DNA of 64,000 nt from Stenocarpella maydis (lineage: Eukaryota; Ascomycota; Sordariomycetes; Diaporthales; Diaporthaceae), in NCBI GenBank assembly GCA_002270565.1, contig NQMI01000125.1:7839-71838 (forward strand), read 5' to 3'. This document shows, one piece after another, positions 31,351 through 42,825 of this stretch. Position numbers and translations under genes: made by a program. Under the pieces are notes generated by a model. It saw only the letters and a program-made list of their open reading frames with translations, did not search any database and was not told where the DNA came from. Within the stretch, counting starts at the first letter, position 1. Every line of letters begins with the position of its first letter.

Positions 31351-34179
31351 ATGGCTTCTTTTCAACTTGGTGTCGCCGACCTCTCGGCCACCAAGAAGAA
31401 AGCCATCGAGGATGCGGACAAGATGCAGAAGCGCATTGTGCGTGAATGCGGTGAGGCTGGGAGAAACCCGCCTCCCTATGCCCTGTCTGAGCTCATTGGG
31501 AAGGGCAGTTTTGGGCGCGTCTACAAGGCCAGGGCGGCGGGCTCGGGCCGCCTCGTCGCCGTCAAGATCATTAGTATCGACGAGGGGGACAGTCTCGCGC
31601 CGGGCGCGGCTGATACCTTCCAGGACATTCTCAAGGAGGTTAACACGCTCAAAAAACTCGGCGAGAGCGGTGCCAGAAACATCAATACCGTCATCGAAAC
31701 CCTTCTCGTCGGTCCTTCCATGTGGATCATCACCGAGTACTGCGGCGGCGGGAGTGTTTCCACCTTGATGCGACCGTCAGGGGGTCTGCCCGAGAAGTGG
31801 ATCGTTCCTATTCTGCGCGAAGTCGCCGAGGCACTCAAATGGGTCCACAAGGAGGGCATCATCCACCGTGACATCAAGTGCGCAAACGTGCTGGTGACCG
31901 AGGTCGGCGGCGTACAGCTGTGTGACTTCGGGGTCGCTGGTATCATCGAGACCAAGTTCGACAAGAGGAGCACGGTTACCGGCACGCTGAATTGGATGGC
32001 TCCGGAGCTATTTGACATGTCCGTCTCGTACGGGACTGAGGTTGATATCTGGGCTTTCGGGTCCCTTGCCTTCGAGGCCGCCACCGGACTGCCCCCTAAT
32101 GCCAAGAACATGTCGCGCTTTGACCCATCCCAGTTCGGCTCATACCTCAAGCAACACGTTCCTCGACTTGAAGGGGATCAGTTCTCGGACAGACTGAAAG
32201 ATCTGGTCGCCTTCTGTATGACCGAAGACCCGAGAGATCGGCCCTCCATCGGCCAGGTCCAGGGTCACCCGTATATCTTTAACACGGAGCGGGACTACCC
32301 GACAAAGTCCCTTTCAATGCTCGTCAACGCGTATCGGCTGTGGGAAATCCAAGGAGGAAACCGCATGTCGCTATTCAACGCAGGCGGCGCCCAAGCACCA
32401 GCTGCTGATGATTCCTCACACCCTTTACAGAATGACGACTGGAACTTCGACACCATGGCTGGCGAGATGGATCAGCGGATTCTTGGTGATAGTCAGGCTC
32501 AAGCCGTATATGACGCATATGGGCCTCGTGTTTCAATGATGCCCCCACCCCCAAAGCAACAGGGTCGCCGGCGGCGGCCGCCCAACATACCAGTCCTAAA
32601 GGCTCCTCTCGAGAAAGCGTTCGATCCCAACACAATTACAAGTTATGAGGAAAATGCCCGGTTGTTCTACGGCAGGCCCATGCCTTCCTCAGCGCCTGAA
32701 ATGGGCGAGATGGGCACTCCAAAGGAAAGCAGCACGGAATCAGCACCGCCTCGGGAATCACTAATCGATCTTGACTTGTCGCTCGACGGCGATAGGCTAT
32801 CCCGGTTCGCAGACATGGAGGCAGGGGAGACTATTAAGGCTAGTTTCCCCGTCTCAAAACACCAGACGATCCGGGAGTCTGGGTTGATCGACCTCGACGA
32901 GTCTCTGGACGGCGGAAGGCTTTCTCGATATGCTGATACGCAAATGGACACTTTTAGAGCAAGTCGGCAAAGCGTCAGGCCGCTCGGGAGGAGCCAGACC
33001 ACTCTGGACCGCCGCCGTACCCAGGACTGGTCTTTTGCTGCGGCGGCTGTTGGGGAGGATTTCACACAGGACGAGCAACAGGACAGTCGCAGGGAGAGCC
33101 AGCTTTACAGAAGCCAATCGACAATGGACCACCGCCGCACGCAGGACTGGAGTTTTGCCAATGCCACTGCGGGGAGTTCCCTACAGCCTGATCGACGGGA
33201 AATCACAAGGAGCCAGTCCAGCCTTGACCATCGACGCACACAAGACTGGACCTTTTCGGCCGCGACTGCGTCAACGCCCCGTCTCGAGGGGCAATGGTTC
33301 CAGTCGCACGACGAGAATGACGAGGACGACTACATGGCTTTGGACTCTCTCCCTACTACCATGGTAGGGCATCGCCAGGAAGACTCGCTACATGTAACAC
33401 TGCCGCCACGCGCAGCGACCAGTTTGGAAGTAAGCCGGTTCTCAACCTCTAGTATGATCGATCTCGACGCCAGCCTCGTCGGCGAGAATGGCGAGTCTCT
33501 CCGCCCCGTCACTGCCACCTCCGAGGCTTCCTCCGCTACGTCGGAAACGTGGAGGCCCACCCTCTCACATCAAAAATCGTTCCAATTCAACCTCGAAGAT
33601 TCCTTTCCCTCGTCCAACAGAGAACCTTCCCTTTATGTTTCGGATGACCGGCCGCTGAGTAGCAGCCGCGAGAAGGCTTTCCAAATATTGGACGACGCAA
33701 TACCACGAAGCAATAGAGAGCCGTCCCTGTATGTGCCCGATGGCTTTGGGTCGACAAGTTCACTATCGTCAATGCATGAAAGGGAGCCATCCATTTATGT
33801 ACCTGACGAGATAGGCCTTGGCATCATCCCATCGACCCCGACGTCGGGAGATGTGGTGCTTACGCCGCCATCCGATAGCGCGAACGACACCTCAGATGAC
33901 GCGGCCGCCCATGCCGACGACAGCCACGTATTTATCACCATCGAGGATTCTGATGTTGACTCGGACGCACCCATACCCGCAATTCCGTACATGCCACGGC
34001 CTCCCACGGTCAGCGTACTGCAAGCAACTGGCTCCCAGGACGAGGTCAAAGATGAGCTCCAGCGCATGATTAGGAGCCTGCACGAGCACCTTCAATACAC
34101 TACTTCTGTACTGCGGACGCTACCTATAAGGAGGGGATCGGTGCAGGGCGAGCACCCTGGGTCCGAGATTTTGATCTGA
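31351..34179 (+). CDS. Ste20/GCK-like serine/threonine protein kinase with repeat-bearing tail
   Basis: A single-exon protein of 942 residues from the ATG at 31351; a longer start at 31324 (951 residues) is in frame. Positions below use the longer form. The kinase domain spans about residues 54-325: Gly loop IGKGSFGRVYKA (58-69), VAVK lysine 81, Glu105, HRDIKCANVL (Asp183), DFG 201-203, and the APE at 226-228 in TGTLNWMAPELF. The HRDIKxAN catalytic loop and WMAPE indicate the Ste20 group, GCK side. The usual GTPFWMAPE reads GTLNWMAPE. The long C-terminal tail is Ser-rich and carries three families of short repeats: LIDLDxSLDGxRLSR (3 copies), RRTQDWSF (3 copies) and REPSLYV (3 copies). The tail ends with a helical segment (LQRMIRSLHEHLQYTT). 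Which GCK orthologue this is (septation or polarity type) is not certain. Confidence 0.9.
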   Translation: MASFQLGVADLSATKKKAIEDADKMQKRIVRECGEAGRNPPPYALSELIGKGSFGRVYKARAAGSGRLVAVKIISIDEGDSLAPGAADTFQDILKEVNTLKKLGESGARNINTVIETLLVGPSMWIITEYCGGGSVSTLMRPSGGLPEKWIVPILREVAEALKWVHKEGIIHRDIKCANVLVTEVGGVQLCDFGVAGIIETKFDKRSTVTGTLNWMAPELFDMSVSYGTEVDIWAFGSLAFEAATGLPPNAKNMSRFDPSQFGSYLKQHVPRLEGDQFSDRLKDLVAFCMTEDPRDRPSIGQVQGHPYIFNTERDYPTKSLSMLVNAYRLWEIQGGNRMSLFNAGGAQAPAADDSSHPLQNDDWNFDTMAGEMDQRILGDSQAQAVYDAYGPRVSMMPPPPKQQGRRRRPPNIPVLKAPLEKAFDPNTITSYEENARLFYGRPMPSSAPEMGEMGTPKESSTESAPPRESLIDLDLSLDGDRLSRFADMEAGETIKASFPVSKHQTIRESGLIDLDESLDGGRLSRYADTQMDTFRASRQSVRPLGRSQTTLDRRRTQDWSFAAAAVGEDFTQDEQQDSRRESQLYRSQSTMDHRRTQDWSFANATAGSSLQPDRREITRSQSSLDHRRTQDWTFSAATASTPRLEGQWFQSHDENDEDDYMALDSLPTTMVGHRQEDSLHVTLPPRAATSLEVSRFSTSSMIDLDASLVGENGESLRPVTATSEASSATSETWRPTLSHQKSFQFNLEDSFPSSNREPSLYVSDDRPLSSSREKAFQILDDAIPRSNREPSLYVPDGFGSTSSLSSMHEREPSIYVPDEIGLGIIPSTPTSGDVVLTPPSDSANDTSDDAAAHADDSHVFITIEDSDVDSDAPIPAIPYMPRPPTVSVLQATGSQDEVKDELQRMIRSLHEHLQYTTSVLRTLPIRRGSVQGEHPGSEILI

Positions 34180-35568
34180 TGAGGCTTTTGAGCCACGAGG
34201 CGATTGGGTCGTGGGCGGCTAGGTCAAGGCTACGGAATGACCTGGGCCTGATATTTCATGACTGCATCAAATCGGGCTGTGAGATCAGAGTTGAGGTGGG
34301 GGGGGCGGATTCGAGCTGCCTTGGATCTCTGTCACCAAGTAGGGTGGACAGAGAAGCCCATAGAATGACAACGAGCGCACGAGACGGCCTGGGCCAAAGT
34401 TGCCGTTGCTATAATTTTTAATAACGAAGACTATGAACGCACGAAAGCGCAGGCTAAAACGGTCCTTTCTCACTACGACCTTGCGTTATCTAGTTCTATT
34501 CTACGAGATACCTCAAAATCTTATCGTTCTAGTGGTAATAGGCTGCCTGCTGTTTAGTTCACCGAAATGTATCGGCTCGTATAGTTGCGATTGCGGGAAT
34601 CGAGGACAGGTTGGTGAAGGAGGGGGGGGGCGAGAGAATACCACCTGAATATCTGTAGTTGTTGCCCAAGTTCCTCTCATGCGGGTGACCATCGCCTTCT
34701 TCAAAGACCAAGACGTGCTATTATCCATCACCGACCGATTTCCTCTTTTGTGCGACATCACGGCCTGAGCGACCAAAAACCCTTGAATCATTTTGAAGAG
34801 GAAAGTGCAAGAGGCGTCCCGGAGTGAAGGCGGTGTTAATCACGGTCCAACAAAAGCAAGCTACCGTCTGCTGGTGGTGAGAGTTTGAAAGTTGAGAATT
34901 ACAAACCAAGCAAGGAGTGGGTGCATGTACCATGTCTGCTTTCAGCTTCTGGACCGAGCAACGGGCCTAGTCATGCTTGAACACGGCGGTAACACATAGC
35001 AGCCTCTCCTGAGCCGACACCAAAAAGCTGTCCTCAGATCCGGCCAGGCCTCAAGGCACACAGAGCCACCTCGGGCACGGCTGGTGCCAAGAAGTCTAGG
35101 GCGAGGCAAGGCCGTTTGCTAAAATTGGTTGAAACAGCCAAGCCAGTTGGCTGCGGCAAAATGACAATCACCCGACGACCATCAGAGGGAGCATGGGCGA
35201 AACCTGTGTTGATCAACGGATGCAGAATTTTTGTGTTCTCATTTGTCTATGCCATGCCGAGAAGCTGGATTTATCCATGGTGGGTTCCGCCAGAGCTATG
35301 CACTGTCCCCCACATTGTTCTGGCCCACGCCGTATTTAAGAGTGTGGCCAAATCCAGAGAAGCTGAGGGGGAACCAAGGGCCTGAATGGACAGGAGCAAA
35401 TCAATACAGAGAACCGGAAAATAATAGTAATAATATGCCTGGGTGCCAAAAGCGCAATGCGTCCGTTCCATGCAGATCAGGTGTGCCCCCCTTGCCCCCC
35501 AACCAGAACCGGGGGGGGGGGGCAAGTCAAAACCGCCTTCCAAACGCCATCAGTGCCAGTCCCAATGG
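34180..35568. other. Intergenic between convergent kinase and protease genes
   Basis: No coding domain seen. Contains G-rich runs, including G12 near 35511-35522 just past the protease stop, and shared 3' flanks of two convergent genes. Confidence 0.5.
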
Positions 35569-36997
35569 TCAGATCTCCCCGTTGTTGGCGATGAGGGGTG
35601 TGGTGCCCCTCACGTTGCCCCGGACACGGGCCTGGGTGGCACCGGCGAGCTCGGTGATGCGGGCGGCAACAGCATCGATGTCGGTGATGTTCTCCTTGGC
35701 CATGAGGTACGCGGCCAGGCCGGCGACGTGGGGGCTCGCCATGCTCGTCCCGCTCAGGGTCTCGGTGGAAGTGGTGGACTGGATGCCCACGCTCTCGACA
35801 TCGACGCCGGGGGCGAAGACGTCGACGAACTGGCCAAAGTTGCTGAACGGGGCGCGCTGGTCGGTGAGCTGGTCGATGGCACCGACGGTGATGGCGCCGC
35901 GGGCCGAGGCGGGGCTGTCGTTCTGGGCGTCGACGTTCTCGTTGCCTGCTGCGACGACGGGGACGACGCCGGCGGCACGCAGGGCGTTGATGGCCTGGTT
36001 CACCGCGTTGGAGCGCCCTCCGCCGAGAGACATGTTCATGACCGACTTGCCCGAGAGCCCATTGGCCCTAGCCATTTGTGCCACTATTTCCTGCCGTTAG
36101 CCACTGGTTCTGGTCTGTCTGTCTGCCCTCGTTACCCGACAGACAAGGCAGGCGGGAGGAAAGCCCGAGAGGGTGAGCAGGCTAGGTTTCTTTTCTTTTC
36201 TTTTCTTTTCTTCTTTCTTCCTCCTGGGGCCATCAGTGTGACTTACCAAAGTTCATGCCTGCGATGACGCCCGAGTTGCTGCCGGCCCCTTGAGCGTCCA
36301 GCACCTTGACGCCGATCAGAGTGGCCTTCTTTGCGACGCCAAACGTCTTGCCGCCGATTGTGCCAGCCACGTGGGAGCCGTGGCCGTTGGCATCGGTGTT
36401 TATGTTGTCGGCGCTGTTGAAGGCAAAAGTGGCGCGGCCCTCGAACTCCTCGTGCTCCTCCATGATGCCCGTGTCAACGATGAAGGCGGTGATGCCCTCG
36501 CCTGCCGAATCGTCAAAGGTGTAGGTGTTGCCGCCAGCCTGTGCCGAGGACATGCGGGCGAGGCCGGTGGTGGCGTTTTGCTGGGTGACGAGGGCGGTGA
36601 GGTGGACATAGGCATCGGCCTCAATGTATGAGACCTCGTCGGCGCTGTTGATCTCAAGGGCGGAGGCCTCATCGGCCTCGAGGCACATGGCTCGCATGGT
36701 GCCGATGGAGAATGTGTGGACCGTCATGCTGAGCATGCGGTTGTCTATCGGGGAGCGCTTCCCGATGTTGCGCTTGGCGATGGTATCGATCCAGTAGGCC
36801 TCGTGTGTGGCAATGGCGTCATCGTCAAAGGTATCGTTGTAGACGACGACGTACTTGTTTGGGATGATGTTTTTGGCATCAGCGTTCATGATGGGTAGAC
36901 CGAGACCCTGTACCTGTCGGGCCGGGGCCGGGGCTCCCAAGGCGAGTGCAGCCAGGAGGGAGCAGGTGGCGAGGAGAGAGGCCGATATGGGAGCCAT
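35569..36997 (-). CDS. Secreted subtilisin-like serine protease (S8A, proteinase K family)
   Basis: Two exons (36997-36247 and 36083-35569, intron 163 nt) encode 421 residues. Residues 1-20 are a signal peptide (MAPISASLLATCSLLAALAL). Residues ~45-135 are an inhibitor I9 propeptide (NKYVVVYNDTFDDD to SYIEADAYVHL). The catalytic domain has Asp175 in AFIVDTGI, His206 in NGHGSHVAGTIGG, the oxyanion Asn298 in VVAAGNEN, and Ser364 in SGTSMASPHVAGLAAYL. The proteinase-K block GVKVLDAQGAGSNSGVIAGM is intact. The exon junction falls in NFV|AQMA. It should be an extracellular endopeptidase for nutrient acquisition or host or substrate penetration. The intron contains a (TTTTC)n run. The longer upstream ATGs in frame were rejected because they would bury the signal peptide. 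Confidence 0.93.
36190..36215. repeat. (TTTTC)n microsatellite inside the protease intron
   Basis: Five tandem TTTTC units on the plus strand lie within intron 36084-36246. Read on the coding strand they are GAAAA units. Confidence 0.8.
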
Positions 36998-38756
36998 GGT
37001 GACGGTGGTGGTGTGTAAATAAATCGGTATCAACGGTATCAGCCAGAGAAGAGGGTGCCAGACCAGCACTTGCACACGGAAACAAGGTCCCTCGAGGGAA
37101 GACGAAACGGTCAGTATGGTCGAAGTAGAGCCTGCCCTCGACAACGGCAACCAACAAGAAGAAGAAGAAGGAGGAGGAGGAGGAGGAGGAGGAGGTAGTT
37201 GGTGGTGGTGGTGGTGAAAGTAGAAGAGAAGGAGTGGTGGAAGATGAAGTAGACTCTGACTGGATGGAGCCCGCGGTCAACGGCTGGGTATCAAATAAGT
37301 CTTTTAGGAATTAAAAACACGAGAATGGAAAAAACGGTATGGCTCCCAGGAAACAATAAGAGGGCTTGCTGTTCAGAATGGGGGAAACAATGGGAGGGCG
37401 CAGAGGTGATATATCAAGCAAAGACAACGCGGGCCGCCAAGCCACGGTGGGCCAGCTCGCAGCGAGCAACATCAGCAGAATTAGAATCAGGGACAAGACG
37501 GGCAAAGACTTGGTACTCAGGGGAGGCGTGTGGTAGGCGAGAGGCAAGGGCCATGGTTCACCAAGGGGCATGGGTCTGTCTGCGATGTAGATTCTGCAGA
37601 GGCAGGACAGACAAGCATCAAAGATTCGCGTGTCACAGCAGACTTGGCGGGTATTGACCCAGCGGGGCCCGCCCCCCTTTCGGAGGGAGGACAGCGGACG
37701 GCGGACAGGACGAGCATGTGGTGGTGCGCATGAGAGTCAGATAGATTGGTGACTTGTGAGACGGAGTGAGGGCCCAAAAAAAAAAAATCTAAATGTTGGT
37801 TGGGTCTAAAAAACACCTAGCAATAATACAGAAAACGGCACCATGGCGCTAAGGGGAAAACGCAAGGCGAGGCGGGGCAGGGCGAAGGCGAGCTGAGCGA
37901 GGAGACAAAGAGAGACAGACTAACTAATCAGCAGCTAAGCGTTGACGACGATAGTACGGAGCCCTCGCGCCGCCAAGTCAAACGTGTGGCAGGCTGGCGT
38001 GGGGAGACGTTGAAAAGGAGGCACGTTTAGCTTGGTCCTGCAAAGTCCCCCCAGCCAGTGCGAGACGAGGGCGACGCGGTACATGGCGTGTACTTTTCCA
38101 AGCAACACATTGCCAGACTACATGGCAGATACATACAGTTGCACCCGCTCGGCCCTACAGAGTCGTCACGGCAGAGCAACAGGCACAGGAAGGCAAAAGG
38201 CACATGATCGCCGCATCTGTGGCTGGGCTTGTCCTATCGGGAGTTTCCTCTGGGCCCGAGACACGCACACGCGGCCCGTCTCTAACCCTGCAGGCCACAG
38301 GGCCTGCAGACCGCAGCGACCTGAGAGGATGAGGGTGCCTGGCTGCTAGGCGCCGGCGCCGGGATCTGAGGGACCGGTAGATGAGGCTCAAGACAAGGCC
38401 GGCGGGCCTCGACAGCGACGGCCCGGGGCGTTGGACCTGTGGACGCTGTGTGTGGAGTGGTGGTGTGTGCTACATATACGTATATGAAAAGGGGACAATG
38501 CAAGGCAGTGGCCAACACAATCAAGACAGTAATACCGACTGTATGTGAGTGGGCAGCCAGCCGCCTGCTCTGGCCCGTCCGTGTTCAACATGAGACGGTG
38601 TGGGCTGGCCCGGTGCAGACGGCCGCGCTCTCACCTTGCATACGGAGTAGAGTAATAAAAAGCCAAAGAGCCGCATGGGGAGCCGCAGCCACGGAAAGAT
38701 TAAAGGGCGGGTAGACCCCACCGCCTGCCGGGGAAGGCAGATAGAATCTCTAGCGT

Positions 38757-38818
38757 ACCAGGCAACTGTACCAGGCAACTGTACCAGGCAACTGTACCAG
38801 GCAACTGTACCAGGCAAC
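38757..38818. repeat. 13-bp minisatellite, 4.8 copies
   Basis: Perfect tandem copies of ACCAGGCAACTGT. The unit length is not a multiple of three, the flanks are not repetitive, and no coding sequence covers it. Confidence 0.95.
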
Positions 38819-39704
38819 GCCAGACCTACGAACCGTCCACTCGCACTCGAGCATGCGTAAGTGTCCATGTAAAGTGCGCGCATCTGCACCCTGAACCTTG
38901 TAGTAGTGTAAAGGGGATCGTCGCCAAGACGTAGATATGGCTTGGCGTTCCCGCATGCCTTGTGCGTACCACTCAGGCCTGCCAGGCTGGCAGGGAAAGA
39001 GAAGGGGGAGGAAACCCTAATACGCAGTAGTAGGATGAGAGGACAAAACACGAAACACAAAACACCAGACCCACGGAAACCACAAACACCAGACACGCAA
39101 GACAGCACACAGCGGACAGGCAGTCAGTCTGGCCGTCATGCAACTGCCCACCCTCGCAATTGTTAGCCGCGCACGCCAGCTGACAAGCTACCCCACAGGC
39201 GCATGGCGTCTGAGGGAGGCTGAAACCCGCCTAGGGGCTTGGTGCTGTCTGTTGCCTCACCTGCTTGACGCCGCCCATTTCGGCCCTCCCCACCCCGCTC
39301 CCTTGTGCATCCAGAAAAGCAAACGAATGCACTGCGGTGCATGTAGGCGGGCATGTGGAGGGACTTGGGTGTGACCCGGGACGGGGTGCACGGGCGCTGG
39401 ACTGGTCGACAAGCTGGACTGATATATGCTTGGCCGGGAGAGGACATGGCAATACTGGAATAAGCAGGACTGGGATGGATACGGAGTGGACAATTTCTCT
39501 CAACAGCCAGCCTGTCTGCAGATTTATTAAATCAGGCCATTTTCCCAGCCTCGGCCGAGGCTTCTGGCACCCCTCACATCCATCCACATCCTATTCCAGC
39601 TTATCAGCTTATATGGCACCTCACCAACAGTCGTCATGATGTGCAATCCACACTTCCCCCCATTCCCGCTCAAGAATCCAATTTGATTCCCACTTCCTCC
39701 GGTT

Positions 39705-39810
39705 CCTACTCCTGCTCCTGCTCCTGCTCCTGCATTTTGTGCATGCTGTGCCTGCGCCTGTGCCTGTGCTTGTGACTGACTGACTGGCTGGCTGGCTGGC
39801 TGACTCTTAC
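39705..39810. repeat. CTCCTG and CTGGCTGA-type microsatellites
   Basis: Several short tandem motifs in sequence: four CTCCTG-type units, GCCTGT units, then GACT and GGCT tetramers. No coding potential. Confidence 0.8.
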
Positions 39811-40858
39811 TGACTATTCCTCATGCTCCGATTCCCACTCCTACTCACTTTTATCCCTTCGTATGGTAAAGTATGGTTAAACCAACCTCATACAAAACTG
39901 TAAAGCAGAAAAGGAAGGAAGGAAGGAAGGAAAAGAGAAATGAAATGAAAGGTCTTTCTTTGCTCCTTACCTCTCAGGGTTTCCCAACCCAACCACCGCC
40001 ACCAAAACCCCAACCCGCCCTTCCTCCCCTCAGCTCCCAACCCACCCCCCCCCGAGGCCTGGCAACCCTCTCCCATCTGCCACCGCCTTGCTTCTCCTCC
40101 ATCTCGCTCAACCCTTTCACGCCTTGTCACACCCACCACCCGCTCCTAATCTTCCCACGCAAACCAACTTCATGCACGGCGTCGCCCCATCTCCCAAGCC
40201 GCTCTGAGGACGAACCACCCGCTCCAACCAAGACAACTGGCCACCACAGGCCATCCGCCTCTGTCTCGGCGTCCAATATCTATTTTCCCTTGTCTTTTCT
40301 ATTCTTCTCCAGTCGGCCTCCGCGGCCTCACAACCTCGTCTTCAGCTTGCTGCCCGCCAGCAATTGTTGTCGCAATATCCCATTACCCTGTCGCCTCCCT
40401 GTTCTCGGCCAATCGTTACCAGCCAAGTCCCGCCCTCACGCGACCCTTACTCTCGTCGCCTCTTCTCTTTTTTCCCTTCCCATTCGCCTGTCTGCTCTCG
40501 TCCGGTGCTGGTCCATCAGGAGACCCAAGGCTGAAGACCCCCTCTGCGACCGTCGGGACACTTTCAACATCGGCAGTAACATCGCAGCGACTCACTGCGT
40601 CCTCGCCCTCACCGCCACCAGCAGCACCGACGGCGAAAGCCACAGCCACAACGACGAGACTGGACCAGGCCACAACGTCCTTCACAGCCCGGCCTTTCTC
40701 ACCTCTTGATCATCTCAGATCCACCGACTCCCTCTCCGTCCCGGCCCGGCCCATCTTCGCCCGCATACACACCCACATGCAAGCGAGAGCAAACCCGACT
40801 GGTGCCGCCCACCCGTCCCGACTGACTCGATTGCTTCCGTCCTCCCCTTTCCACAGTC

Positions 40859-42825
40859 ATGTCAGTCCAGACCGCGACCATGTTCAATCCCGACAACCAT
40901 GTCGGCCCCTTGTCAATCGACACGAGGCGGACCAGCATCGACCGCTCCTCTGACCGCACCGCCGCCGCCCGCCAGGACGTCGGCAAGGCCACCGTCGAGC
41001 TTGCCTCCATCATGGCCATTGCCTCCAACCCCGTCTCCCCCGGCGCCTCGAGCCCTCCTCTCACCCAGGGCTCTAGGATGCAGGACTTTGCCCCGCCCGC
41101 ACGCCCCAGCAGCACCCCCTTCCCGGAACCCGAGCTCGGCCAGACCACCATTCGGTGCCTCAGCTGTCCGTCCGAGGAGGGCTCCGCCTCCGAGCCAGGC
41201 CATGGCCACCACCACCACCACCACCACCATCACTCACAATTCGTCGAGTCTCCCATCCTCGGCGCCACCGACCTACCCGACCCACCGCTGACGCACACGA
41301 ACCTCGACGACCTCCCCGCCGAGATACATGAGTGCATACTCGACCACCTGTTTGGCTACAGGGTGTCCGCGTCGTCCAAGAGCTCCTTGGGCATGCCCAG
41401 CGTCACCCGGAGCTGGGGCACCGCCCTGAGGCATTCGAGGCGGAAGGAGCTCTCGGCGCTGGCCCTGGTCAGCAGCGTGTGGAGGGCTCTCATCCAGGAG
41501 CGCCTGTACCGACACGTCAAGATAAAGGCCACGGTGCAGTCCCTCAACGAGGCCGTGGCCTTCTTCGCAGAACACTCCCATCTTCGCCAATACGTCAAGC
41601 ACGTCGAGCTATGGTTTGCCGTGTTCCAGCCGAAGAAGAACGCTCCGGCGCTCTCCAGCTCGATCCTTCCGCCCGTCACCATTGACGGCCTGACCAACGC
41701 ATCATACGTGATACCGACCGACAACTGCTCGCTCGACGAGGCCTTCTATTTCGTCAGCACCACGCTCCCGGAGGTCTGCGTCCTCACCCTCGAGGGCGGC
41801 GAGCGCAAAAAGGCCCCCAGGGTGCGTCACCATATCCTCGACGAGGGCCATGAGAAGCCCCTGCCCAGGATTGCGCCCGTCAGGACGCTCGTGTGCAAGG
41901 GGCAGTGGAACCTGATCCGGAGCGATGACGACTTTGACGCCATCGTCTATGCACTGCCCAACCTCCAGGAGTGGCACGGGAACTACAGCAAGGCAAAGTC
42001 CAAGAGCTACCTCTGCATGGCTGCCATCCTTCCGAAACTACCCCCGAGCCTGACCAGCCTCAGTCTGAACCTGGAGGGCGTCGAATATCGGCGGGAGATG
42101 TCCTTCCCTCCGTACTTTCTCAAGGTCTCCAACACGCTGCACTTCTGCACGAAACTCGCCGAGGCCGCACCAAAGCTCGAGCATTTTGCCTACACTGGCC
42201 GTGTCTGTCGAGGGTTTTTCGACCTCCTTGCGCGGCTGGTGGAACCCCGAAGCACCCGGCTGAAGACCATCGACTTGACCGTCAGGAACTGCTGTCGCCA
42301 TGTGGTCCACTGGAACGAGTCCGGCTCCGGCATTACGGACATGAACTTCATCAACGCTTTTGAGCAGCTCGTGCTCGCAGGTATAAAGGCCCTGGGAAGG
42401 CTCAAGGCTGTGGAGTACTTGCGGATCCGATACGTCGATCTAGGTGAGTAAGAATTGAAGAAGAGAGACAGGCCCCAAACCCTCCCGCTCCCCAACACTC
42501 TCCATCCGCCATTCTGCGTGGGCAGGTAAAAGTGAGCATTCGCCTGATGCTGACTCGTACGGTAGACTCCCCGGTCCCACCTTTAAACCCTTACTTCATC
42601 CTGCGCGACGGCTGGTGCTCTGGCGTGTGGAGCGACGCCATTGTGGCCGAGTTGAACCGCACCCGACCAGATGCCCAATTCGAGGACCTCGCCGAGTCTT
42701 TCGGGGAAGTCGGCATCAACAAGGACGGCAGAATGGTCATCAGCCCGGAGTTCCCCAGGAGCCGGGTGCTCTCCCTGAAACTATCCAACTATGCTTACTT
42801 GGCGGGAGGGATTGCAGTGCCTTAG
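40859..42825 (+). CDS. F-box-like protein with natural His tract
   Basis: Two exons (40859-42443 and 42566-42825, GTGAGT donor) encode 614 residues. The N-terminal ~140 residues are low-complexity and include a run of nine histidines (HHHHHHHHH, about residues 117-126). An F-box-like helical segment follows (DLPAEIHECILDHLFGY, about residues 147-165), then RKELSALALVSSVWRALIQE, as F-box proteins show after the box. The C-terminal ~400 residues have no named domain but contain LRQYVKHVELWFAVF and LRIRYVDLG, resembling LRR-like or N-terminal helical sheets in fungal F-box proteins. The product is probably a Skp1-binding substrate adaptor; the substrate is unknown. The second exon ends LAGGIAVP. 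Confidence 0.78.

Larger units (their letters stand above)
36998..40858. other. Long gene-poor interval with several simple repeats
   Basis: Nearly 3.9 kb with no gene I can support. It starts with the protease promoter, which holds GAA/GAG/GGT trinucleotide tracts (about 37155-37217), and continues with a 13-bp minisatellite (38757-38818), a CTCCTG/CTGGCTGA microsatellite zone (39705-39810) and a GGAA repeat (about 39913-39930). The open frame at 39873-40709 is Pro/Ser low complexity and is more likely the F-box gene leader. Confidence 0.5.

Noticed and set aside
34300..34330. tRNA B-box-like GGATTCGAGC
   Set aside because: No matching A box or acceptor stem could be placed on either strand.
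39873..40709. 278-codon frame upstream of the F-box gene
   Set aside because: Low-complexity Pro/Ser/Thr sequence that reads as pyrimidine-rich leader; no domain and no separate promoter evidence.
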